DNA of 16,046 nucleotides from CAYJHC01 sp964370075 (GTDB lineage Bacteria; Bacillota; Clostridia; Peptostreptococcales; Anaerovoracaceae), in the NCBI GenBank assembly GCA_964370075.1, contig CAYJHC010000041.1, positions 1 through 16,046 of the forward strand, read 5' to 3'. The notes under the pieces are model-generated. The model made no database searches and was not told the origin of the DNA. It saw nothing but the letters and a program-made list of their open reading frames with translations. A program made the position numbers and the translations under genes. This document shows positions 1 through 6,489 of this stretch, one piece after another. How positions within the stretch are numbered: the first letter of the stretch is position 1; each line of letters opens with the position of its first letter.

Positions 1-21
1 AATTAAATATTCTTTACTAAT
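1..21 (-). CDS. infC: Translation initiation factor IF-3, first seven codons (partial, runs off the left edge)
   Basis: Seen: on the minus strand a near-perfect Shine-Dalgarno GAGGAGG (30-36) is followed after 8 nt by ATT at 19-21, then codons for S-K-E-Y-L-I to the window edge. No ATG, GTG or TTG lies at a usable distance from this ribosome binding site. Known: IF3 genes characteristically start with AUU or another non-standard codon, which lets IF3 control its own translation, and Firmicute IF3 proteins begin with an ISK(D/E)-like segment followed by an I-N-E stretch. Inferred: this is infC, the first gene of the infC-rpmI-rplT operon. The structured leader and strong promoter just upstream fit that operon. 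Only seven codons are visible, so the assignment depends on the start codon, the leader and the short match. Confidence 0.6.
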
Positions 22-162
22 TGTTTTTTCCTCCTCAAAACAAAAATGACAGATTTCACTGAAATCCGCCACAACAAAAACAAAGACATTGCTCAAATGT
101 TCCTATTAACCATATTAGCTATACTTATGGTGAGAAGCGGATAACTTCTACTTATTAACTAC
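22..162 (-). promoter_or_regulatory. Structured 5' leader of the putative infC operon
   Basis: This is about 140 nt of untranslated leader between the predicted transcription start (near 162) and the ATT start. Read on the minus strand it contains four successive hairpins: AGAAGT/GCTTCT with loop TATCC (about 133-149), ACCATA/TATGGT with an 11-nt loop (109-131), ACATT/AATGT with loop TGAGC (86-100), and the terminator-like hairpin (48-70). The ATCCGC of the first hairpin (137-142) is exactly complementary to GCGGAT in the 5' arm of the last (64-69), so pairing between them would act as an antiterminator. Known: in Bacillus the infC operon leader is controlled by ribosomal protein L20 through a leader terminator. 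Whether this leader binds L20 is inference. No T-box sequence (TGGNACCGCG) is present. Confidence 0.5.
37..70 (-). terminator. Intrinsic terminator/attenuator hairpin before infC
   Basis: On the minus strand GGCGGATTTC (61-70) pairs with GAAATCTGTC (48-57), ten pairs including two G-U wobbles, with loop AGT. It is followed by ATTTTTGTTTT (37-47). The U-run ends directly at the GAGGAGG ribosome binding site. A terminator after the promoter and before the start codon implies regulated read-through. Confidence 0.65.
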
Positions 163-168
163 CTGAAT

Positions 169-197
169 AGAATAGCACATTAACAGTACTCTGTCAA
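169..197 (-). promoter_or_regulatory. Sigma-A type promoter, putative infC operon
   Basis: On the minus strand there is a perfect -35 TTGACA (192-197), a 17-nt spacer and a -10 TATTCT (169-174). Transcription would start near 162 and read leftward into the hairpin-rich leader. Confidence 0.75.
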
Positions 198-271
198 CGG
201 CTATTCTTAATTATTTTGAAATTGGCCCGTTTCCGTTTCCCCATTTTCTCTTTCTCTTTAACATTAAAAGT

Positions 272-285
272 ATATAAGCTTATAT
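272..285. repeat. 14-bp perfect palindrome ATATAAGCTTATAT
   Basis: This lies in the 126-bp gap between the end of the FIST/EAL/GGDEF gene (324) and the infC promoter (197). It has no natural loop and its arms are A/T only, so it would be a poor terminator. No other terminator is visible for the upstream gene, so read-through into the infC leader is possible. The rest of the gap (198-271, 286-323) shows nothing clear except a short GGAAACGGAAACGG tandem on the minus strand. Confidence 0.4.
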
Positions 286-323
286 CGGTGAATATATGCC
301 TACCTAAATATAGAATATATTAA

Positions 324-3300
324 TTATTCTTCTGTAGGATCCCAAACAATATAATTGTTTTTACCAGCTTCCTTTGCTTTATATAATGCCTTGTCTGCAA
401 TGCCTACTAATTCTTCATAAGTTTCCCCATGCTCAGGTGCTACTGCTACTCCTGCACTTATTGAAGCATCTAAGTTTGCTGTTCCTTTAACCTTAATTTC
501 TCTAACATTTTCTAATATTCGATTAAGAACTTTAATTACATTATCTTTTGCTGAAATATTATTTAATAGAATAATAAACTCATCTCCGCCTAACCTACCT
601 ATTATGTCACCCGCTCTTAAACAACTTTTTGCAGCCTTTACAACTTCTTGTAAATACAAATCCCCTATTCCATGTCCATAACTATCATTAATGAGTTTAA
701 AATCATCCACATCAAATATTATAATTCCATGTAATTGCTTTTTTTCCTTCGCATTCTCAATCGCTATAGATATCTTTTCTATGGCGGTTCCCCTACTATA
801 GGTTCGTGTTAAAGTATCTGTCTCAACACTATCTTGAAGACTGTTAGCTAAAAAATAGCTTGCTTCTAATGAATCTTTCAAATGTCTTTGATTTTTAGCT
901 AAGGCTTTAAATGTAAAAAAGAAATAAATAAATAACACTAATACAATAGTTAATGTGAATATTGTCATAGCTAAACTAATGGTAGTTGCAGTAGAAACTA
1001 CTGCCTCATTTAATATTATAGAAACAACACACCAATTGGTTCCTGGTATAGGTATCATTACGCAAGTTCTGTTATTTCCATCAATGGAGTAATCTAGCAA
1101 AACAGTACCCCCATCCTCAATTCGTTTTTTAATACTCTCCGTAGTATATCCATTAACAATATCTAAGGTTGCAATAAAATCATACATATCCCCATTTTTA
1201 AACAAATTATTTTCATCTCCACTTATAACTATTGGCGTGCCATCAATTTCGCACAAATGATAAAATGCATCTCCTCCGAAACTCTGAATATCTAAAACTT
1301 TTCTATATTCTTCCATATCATACAAACCATATAACTCTCCTACATCACCGTCAATAGGAACTCGCATTAAAAGCATTTCTTTATTTGTATCCTCATTTAA
1401 TATTGGAGATAGAGTTTCAACTCCATCATCACTTGTACTGTTAACCTGTGCATCCTCTACATTTATATTTAGAATTGTACCATTATAGTCCATAAGTGTT
1501 CTTCCATCATAAGATATATATATCCCATCAAATCCGCTATTTTCATTTAAAGATTCTAGCATAGCATTCATATCAGACGGATTCTCGCTGCACTGAGAAA
1601 CTGCAGCCTTAGAAATTAACAAAGAATTTTCTGAACTTTCTAATTCTGATTTGATTTTTAAAGAAGTATTATCTGCCAGCTCAAGTAAAAACTCATCACT
1701 TAAGTCCTTAGTAAAACCTTGAATAAATACTGTAAAAACTGATATTAATATTATTGAAATTAATATTGTAAAAATCCCGCCAAGGCGAATATTTTTAATT
1801 TGTTTTTTTGAGTTTTCTCCTATTTTGAATATGCTTGATTCCTTTTCTTTAGAAATATCCTTTTCTATATTGCGTGTTTTTTTATTTTCGTTAGATACAA
1901 GTATCAATTTTTCTAAAGACATTGGTTTTGAAAAAAAATATCCCTGAGAGTATCTTATTCCTTTAGCAACTATACTTTTCTGCATGCTAGCAGTTTCGAC
2001 CATCTCAGCAACGAGTTCAACTTCCATTTTTTTACTAAGGTACATTATGCTATCTAAAATTTGATCATATCTAGTGTCTGTTCCAAGTAACTCAGTTAAT
2101 GACCCATTTATTTTAATATAATCTATGTCCAAATTGCCTATTTCAATAAAGTTAGAATATCCCGATCCAAAATCGTCTATAGCAATTTTACAACCATATT
2201 TCTTTATTCTTCTTATGAATTCCTTTATTTCTCTTTGATGTGAATACTGTTCTGTTTCCACTAGTTCAAATATAAAGTTTTCAGGATGCTTTGCATTTCT
2301 TAGTTTTTCTTCAATCATATTTAAAAAAGAAACTTCACATATATCTAAAGATGACACATTTAAAGTGATTATCTCATTTCTGTCTTTAAATATATCTAAT
2401 ACATTTGCAATCATAATAGAACTTAATTTAAGGTATAGGTTATATTTTTTAGAAATTTCCATAAAATCACCAGGAAAAAGCATTGTTCCATTAGAAGTTT
2501 GTAATCTCATTAAAGCTTCATAAGCATAAAATTTCCCTACTTTATTATCATAAATCCCTTGAAAATATGGAATCACTCTTTTATTTTTTATAATTTCCTT
2601 TATACTCCCAACAAGTTCAAATTCATTTTGCAAAACATCCGTATCTTTTACACTAGAATCAGAAATTATATACTTACTATCACTAGTTTTAAAATCAAGC
2701 TCTGAAATTTTTTCGTACAACTCATATACTTTTTCCCCAGAAATAGTAACGGCAAAATCACATTTGTTTGACAATTCAGAAGAATAATTCTTCCCCGACA
2801 AATAAGAGAAAAGATTTTGAGTTAACTCTATAAAATCGGAGTCTTTTGTTGCTTTATTAGCTACTATGAAAAAAGAGCTTTCGTCATAATTATATAAATC
2901 GAACCCCAAATGACTAAATTCTTTTGAAATAAATTCAATCACACTTGAAAGTAAATTGACATACAGTTGTCTATTGTAACCAATTTCTATAGCATTTTTT
3001 TCAACATAATTTTTTATTGAAATCAAACATATTTTAGACATTCTTTCAATTGATTGTTGTTTCAAAAACTCGGACATAGTTTTAGGAGAAAGATATCCTT
3101 CAATAGAAAACACCTCATTAACTACCTCTCTCTTTTTCAATGCTTCTTTTATTACTTCAGGAGTAATGCTTTCTTCAGTAGAAGAGTATTGCCCAAAAGA
3201 ATAGTTGTAAAAGTCATTAAGAGATGTGGATACTTTATCTATAGAATCAAAAGCTTGCAAATTAATATCAAGATAGCTCTCTTTCTCAGCCAAAGTAAAA

Positions 3301-4427
3301 ACACTAAAATTACCATTTAGAAAGTGACTTTTCCCACTTTTAATTCCTACTGTCCCAATACATATAGCACCTGAAATATCTGTTTTATTAAATATATCAA
3401 GCTCCCATTCAATTAAACCTTTAGTTTTTCTAAATCTAAAATTTGAAGCATAGCAAAATATAGTTTCAGCAGATATAGTCTGAAGGTCATCACAGATTTC
3501 TTGCCATTCTTTCTCTACTTTATGCACACTGGAAAAACCAAACCTAAATTTCTGCCCTACTTTAATTGAAACATCATAAAGTTCAACCTTTGCGCCATCC
3601 TCATTAAACCTTATATATCGACTTACTTCATCTTGTCCTTCTAATATGATGGGAAATCTTAAAAGTAAGTCTGTAACCAAAGAATCATCAATTTCCACTT
3701 GATCTGGCAACCCTATTCCGTTAACTTGCTCAATTATAAATTCCATTGCATCTTTATTATTTATCTTCTCTATTGTAACAGCAGAATCATCTAGCTGGGT
3801 TACTGTAAACTTCTCGCTTAATGGTGCATGACCTAAAACTGTACTTCCATAAGCTAAAACATAGTCCTTCCTAATAAGCGAAATAATTAAACCTTTTTCA
3901 TAAATATTTTCATGATTGAAAATATATGAGTGCACCAAGTTGTTTTCATCAGTAAAACCGGCTCTGCCTCCTATTAAAGTTGTTTCTGGGTAATTTTTTC
4001 TAAGAGATTCCACAACTTTCGATGGATTGTTTTTTTCGCCTCCAAAAAACATAAAAGCGCAGTAATTAGCCTCTTCCTCCATTAATGATGTTATTTGCTT
4101 TACAACTTCCATATGTTCATCATGTTCATCTTTTTCACTAAAGATTACTTGACTAATTATTTCAGTATTTGAAAATTGATTTATTGAGATTAAAACTTCA
4201 TTTTCATAGATTTTACCCATATAAATAACTGCATTAACTGCAAGACCCATAACATCACATTTTGGTAAAGCAGCTTTGACTTCTTTAGCAATACTAAGTG
4301 CTTCTTCTTTATTACTACTTGCAATATGAATTCTAGCAACACAACCAGCACCAGTTCCAAAGTCAGAATCATGTATTTCATTTATTAAGGAATTATTGTT
4401 TTTATATAATAAATTTAAAGTTTTCAT
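324..4427 (-). CDS. Two-module c-di-GMP protein: FIST - degenerate GGDEF - EAL - TM - extracytoplasmic sensor - TM - GGDEF
   Basis: Predicted bifunctional c-di-GMP enzyme of 1367 residues anchored in the membrane. Residues about 25-385 are a FIST ligand-sensing region. About 465-600 is a GGDEF-like fold with YDESSF (514-519) where GGDEF should be, so inactive. The EAL phosphodiesterase (about 610-840) keeps its catalytic set: E637 of EAL, N690, E721/E724, D751-D752, K772, E808/E811 and Q828 of QGY. A transmembrane helix at about 882-904 leads to a roughly 245-residue external Cache-like region. A second helix (about 1150-1173) precedes a GGDEF cyclase with intact GGDEF (1280-1284) and a product-inhibition RxxD site (R1271-D1274) exactly five residues before it. 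The start follows GAGGTAG, 6 nt upstream. Each half looks like a complete signalling protein. FIST domains are proposed to bind small ligands such as amino acids. The gene is divergent from the aldehyde dehydrogenase/aminotransferase pair, so an amino-acid-like signal is a reasonable guess. Confidence 0.9.
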   Translation of the reverse strand: MKTLNLLYKNNNSLINEIHDSDFGTGAGCVARIHIASSNKEEALSIAKEVKAALPKCDVMGLAVNAVIYMGKIYENEVLISINQFSNTEIISQVIFSEKDEHDEHMEVVKQITSLMEEEANYCAFMFFGGEKNNPSKVVESLRKNYPETTLIGGRAGFTDENNLVHSYIFNHENIYEKGLIISLIRKDYVLAYGSTVLGHAPLSEKFTVTQLDDSAVTIEKINNKDAMEFIIEQVNGIGLPDQVEIDDSLVTDLLLRFPIILEGQDEVSRYIRFNEDGAKVELYDVSIKVGQKFRFGFSSVHKVEKEWQEICDDLQTISAETIFCYASNFRFRKTKGLIEWELDIFNKTDISGAICIGTVGIKSGKSHFLNGNFSVFTLAEKESYLDINLQAFDSIDKVSTSLNDFYNYSFGQYSSTEESITPEVIKEALKKREVVNEVFSIEGYLSPKTMSEFLKQQSIERMSKICLISIKNYVEKNAIEIGYNRQLYVNLLSSVIEFISKEFSHLGFDLYNYDESSFFIVANKATKDSDFIELTQNLFSYLSGKNYSSELSNKCDFAVTISGEKVYELYEKISELDFKTSDSKYIISDSSVKDTDVLQNEFELVGSIKEIIKNKRVIPYFQGIYDNKVGKFYAYEALMRLQTSNGTMLFPGDFMEISKKYNLYLKLSSIMIANVLDIFKDRNEIITLNVSSLDICEVSFLNMIEEKLRNAKHPENFIFELVETEQYSHQREIKEFIRRIKKYGCKIAIDDFGSGYSNFIEIGNLDIDYIKINGSLTELLGTDTRYDQILDSIMYLSKKMEVELVAEMVETASMQKSIVAKGIRYSQGYFFSKPMSLEKLILVSNENKKTRNIEKDISKEKESSIFKIGENSKKQIKNIRLGGIFTILISIILISVFTVFIQGFTKDLSDEFLLELADNTSLKIKSELESSENSLLISKAAVSQCSENPSDMNAMLESLNENSGFDGIYISYDGRTLMDYNGTILNINVEDAQVNSTSDDGVETLSPILNEDTNKEMLLMRVPIDGDVGELYGLYDMEEYRKVLDIQSFGGDAFYHLCEIDGTPIVISGDENNLFKNGDMYDFIATLDIVNGYTTESIKKRIEDGGTVLLDYSIDGNNRTCVMIPIPGTNWCVVSIILNEAVVSTATTISLAMTIFTLTIVLVLFIYFFFTFKALAKNQRHLKDSLEASYFLANSLQDSVETDTLTRTYSRGTAIEKISIAIENAKEKKQLHGIIIFDVDDFKLINDSYGHGIGDLYLQEVVKAAKSCLRAGDIIGRLGGDEFIILLNNISAKDNVIKVLNRILENVREIKVKGTANLDASISAGVAVAPEHGETYEELVGIADKALYKAKEAGKNNYIVWDPTEE

Positions 4428-4469
4428 AAACTACCTCATCACTTCATCATTATTACTCATTAGAAATTA

Positions 4470-4500
4470 ATTGTAACATTATTTAAGCAATTTTTGTTAA
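4470..4500 (-). promoter_or_regulatory. Candidate promoter for the FIST/EAL/GGDEF gene
   Basis: On the minus strand there is TTAACA (4495-4500), a 19-nt spacer and TACAAT (4470-4475), with TG one base before the -10 (an extended -10, TGTTACAAT). The spacer is long, but the extended -10 could compensate. The leader to the start codon would be about 35 nt. Confidence 0.4.
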
Positions 4501-4733
4501 ATTATTTAGCATAAATAAAATATTTATCATAGCTTAATTTTAATAAAATATATTATTCGAGACTTAAGCAAAAATATTTAGTAAGCTAATACCCATTTAA
4601 TCGATTTGAATTTAAAAGTGATCATATTCTTTGATCTAAAACTTTAATATCTTTTCTTCATATATATACTACTACAGTGCGGTTCCTTACACATTTCGTA
4701 TACAGTATTTCTTTTTAATGTTGTTATTTTAGG
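4501..4733. other. Non-coding part of the divergent intergenic region
   Basis: The gap between the two divergent genes is 452 bp. This AT-rich part holds no credible reading frame. It contains a short inverted repeat GATCA-N7-TGATC (4620-4636) and a GTATAC palindrome near 4698-4703. Either could be a regulator site, but both are short enough to occur by chance. No riboswitch or RNA gene is recognisable. Confidence 0.4.
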
Positions 4734-4762
4734 TTGATATCCACTTCTACAATATATATAAT
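4734..4762 (+). promoter_or_regulatory. Sigma-A type promoter for the aldehyde dehydrogenase gene
   Basis: TTGATA (4734-4739), a spacer of exactly 17 nt and a perfect TATAAT (4757-4762). The predicted start near 4769 gives an untranslated leader of about 110 nt. Confidence 0.75.
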
Positions 4763-4792
4763 ATGGATTAGATAGTTAAAGAATATTCGTTT

Positions 4793-4829
4793 ATATTTAC
4801 CGTTCAATTAAAGTTGTGTAGGTAAATAT
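4793..4829 (+). repeat. 9-bp perfect inverted repeat in the aldehyde dehydrogenase leader (possible operator)
   Basis: ATATTTACC (4793-4801) and GGTAAATAT (4821-4829) are perfect reverse complements separated by 19 bp. The repeat begins about 24 nt after the predicted transcription start and ends 50 nt before the ATG. It could be an operator that blocks transcription or a long-loop hairpin in the leader; the AT content makes the RNA hairpin weak. Confidence 0.4.
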
Positions 4830-4879
4830 TGTTGCGGATGTGAATAATTTAATGTTTTAAAATTTAAGGAGGACAAAAT

Positions 4880-6295
4880 ATGTCAGATGCAAAAACTTAT
4901 GTTGCAGGTTTAGTAGAGAAAGCAAGAGTTGCTCAAGCAGTTGCAGAAAAATTTACACAAGAAGATGTTGATAGAATTGTTGGTGCTGTTGCTTATGCAT
5001 TAACTAAGCCAGAAGTAGCTTTAAAGTTTGGTGAAATGCTAGTTGAAGAATCAGGAATGGGTGTTCCTGCTGACAAGCAAGCAAAAATGTTCGGTAAAGT
5101 TAAAGGTACTTATGCTCAAATGAAGGGTAAAGGTTCTGTTGGACTTATTGACTATAATGAAGAAACAGGCGTAGAGACTTACGCAAGACCTATGGGAGTT
5201 ATAGGAGCTATCATTCCTGTAACAAATGGAGAAGCAACTCCAGTAGTTAAGGCAATTATGGCACTTAAAACAAGAAATGCTGTAATCCTTGCACCTCATC
5301 CAAAAGCAAGAAAAACTAACATGGCTGTAACAGAAGCAATCAGAGAAGTTCTAGTTAAAGTTGGAGCTCCTGCAGATTTAGTACAAGCTGTTGCACCTGA
5401 AATGGTATCTATCGAAGCTTCAGGAGAAATCTTCAAGCAAGTAGACTTTATCTTAGCTACAGGTGGTACACCAATGGTTATTGAAGCTTACTCTTCAGGT
5501 ACACCTGCTATCGGAGTTGGAACAGGTAATGTTGTAACTATCGTTGACGGAACAACAGATCTTAACGCTACAGCTGATATGATCGTAAGATCAAAAGCTT
5601 TTGATAACGCTACATCTTGTTCAACAGAGAACAACATCATTGTTCTAGAAGAATGCTATGATGCTTTCGTTAAAGCTATGGCTGATAATGGTTGCGTACT
5701 AGTTAAAGAAAACACAGATGAGAAGCAAAGACTTCTAAAGACTTTATGGCCTGAGTCACCTGCTAACCACGATTTAAACAGACAAATCGTTGCTCAAAAT
5801 GCAATGACAATTGCTGCTGCTGCTAATATCGAAGTTCCAGAAGGAACAAGAATGCTTATGGCAGAAGAAAATGATGGTTACGGAAATGACTTCCCATTCT
5901 CAGGCGAGAAACTATCTCCAGTATCAGGAGTTAGAAAAGCTAAAGACTTTGATGATGCTGTAGATAAGTTAATGAAAACTCTTGATTATCAAGGTAAGGG
6001 ACATAGCTGTGGTATCCACACAACTATTAAAGAAAGAGTTGACAGATTAGGTGCAGAAGTTCCTGTTTGTAAAGTTTGTTGGAACCTACCTCAATGCCTA
6101 TCAAACTCTGGTTCTTGGACTTGTGGTTTCCCAGTGTCTATGACTTTAGGTTGCGGTACTTGGGGCAACAACAGCATTTCGCACAATGCTACTTACAAGG
6201 ATTTATTAAACTTCAATTATGTTGCTAGACAAATTCCATCTTGGCAGCCAACTGATGAAGAATTATTCGATACTGTAGACAAGTCTAATCTATAA
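4880..6295 (+). CDS. CoA-acylating aldehyde dehydrogenase, sulfoacetaldehyde dehydrogenase (SauS)-like
   Basis: Predicted cytosolic enzyme that oxidises an aldehyde with NAD(P)+ and CoA to an acyl-CoA, or the reverse. The 471 residues match the AdhE/EutE/PduP acylating branch. Seen: a nucleotide-binding core (about 100-240), an LATGGTPMV turn near 193-201, and the catalytic cysteine C247 in FDNATSCSTE, the position used for the thioester. The C-terminal third (from about 375) is unusually cysteine-rich (CKVC, QC, TC, GC) and ends in a WGNNSISHN segment that I associate with the sulfoacetaldehyde-type group. AAGGAGGA lies 6 nt before the ATG. The next gene is a taurine-type aminotransferase whose product would be sulfoacetaldehyde, which supports this substrate. 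Malonate semialdehyde from beta-alanine is the main alternative. The acylating dehydrogenase call is secure; the substrate is inferred from context and resemblance. Confidence 0.8.
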   Translation: MSDAKTYVAGLVEKARVAQAVAEKFTQEDVDRIVGAVAYALTKPEVALKFGEMLVEESGMGVPADKQAKMFGKVKGTYAQMKGKGSVGLIDYNEETGVETYARPMGVIGAIIPVTNGEATPVVKAIMALKTRNAVILAPHPKARKTNMAVTEAIREVLVKVGAPADLVQAVAPEMVSIEASGEIFKQVDFILATGGTPMVIEAYSSGTPAIGVGTGNVVTIVDGTTDLNATADMIVRSKAFDNATSCSTENNIIVLEECYDAFVKAMADNGCVLVKENTDEKQRLLKTLWPESPANHDLNRQIVAQNAMTIAAAANIEVPEGTRMLMAEENDGYGNDFPFSGEKLSPVSGVRKAKDFDDAVDKLMKTLDYQGKGHSCGIHTTIKERVDRLGAEVPVCKVCWNLPQCLSNSGSWTCGFPVSMTLGCGTWGNNSISHNATYKDLLNFNYVARQIPSWQPTDEELFDTVDKSNL

Positions 6296-6323
6296 ATCTA
6301 AAACATAATATAGTGTAAGAATT

Positions 6324-6355
6324 ACTATAAAGGGCAAATCTTTGCCCTTTATAGT
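6324..6355 (+). terminator. 15-bp perfect hairpin between the dehydrogenase and aminotransferase genes
   Basis: ACTATAAAGGGCAAA (6324-6338) and TTTGCCCTTTATAGT (6341-6355) are perfect reverse complements around TC. Only a broken T-tract follows (TGTATTATTTATT), so this may be a leaky terminator or an mRNA-stabilising hairpin that sets the ratio between the two genes rather than a full stop. Confidence 0.6.
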
Positions 6356-6411
6356 TGTATTATTTATTAAGTAAGCCGATATCTGTTATTGTGATGCTAA
6401 GTTGAGCAATA

Positions 6412-6439
6412 CTGACAGGCTATCAAATCGCTATAAATA
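6412..6439 (+). promoter_or_regulatory. Weak candidate promoter for the aminotransferase gene
   Basis: CTGACA (6412-6417), a 16-nt spacer and TAAATA (6434-6439), between the hairpin and the ribosome binding site. The match is modest and could be chance in AT-rich DNA; the gene may instead depend on read-through. Confidence 0.25.
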
Positions 6440-6489
6440 ATCATTCTCTAGTTTATTGAGGATTGTTTATATTTAATAAGGAGGTAAAA

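Noticed and set aside
22..162. T-box or other known riboswitch in the leader at the left edge
   Set aside because: No T-box sequence (TGGNACCGCG) or specifier-loop arrangement is present; the hairpins fit a ribosomal protein operon attenuator better.
3054..3320. Plus-strand 88-codon frame opposite the c-di-GMP gene, and similar antisense frames across the other genes
   Set aside because: All lie within strongly supported genes, have no ribosome binding site and show no recognisable protein character.
4763..4879. c-di-GMP riboswitch or sigma-54 promoter before the dehydrogenase gene
   Set aside because: No GEMM-type conserved core is visible, and the only GG/GC pair (4821-4835) has 11 rather than 10 intervening bases; a consensus sigma-A promoter explains the gene.
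6463..6489. Upstream TTG start adding nine residues to the aminotransferase
   Set aside because: The AAGGAGGT site lies inside this extension, 4-5 nt before the ATG at 6490; no ribosome binding site precedes the TTG.
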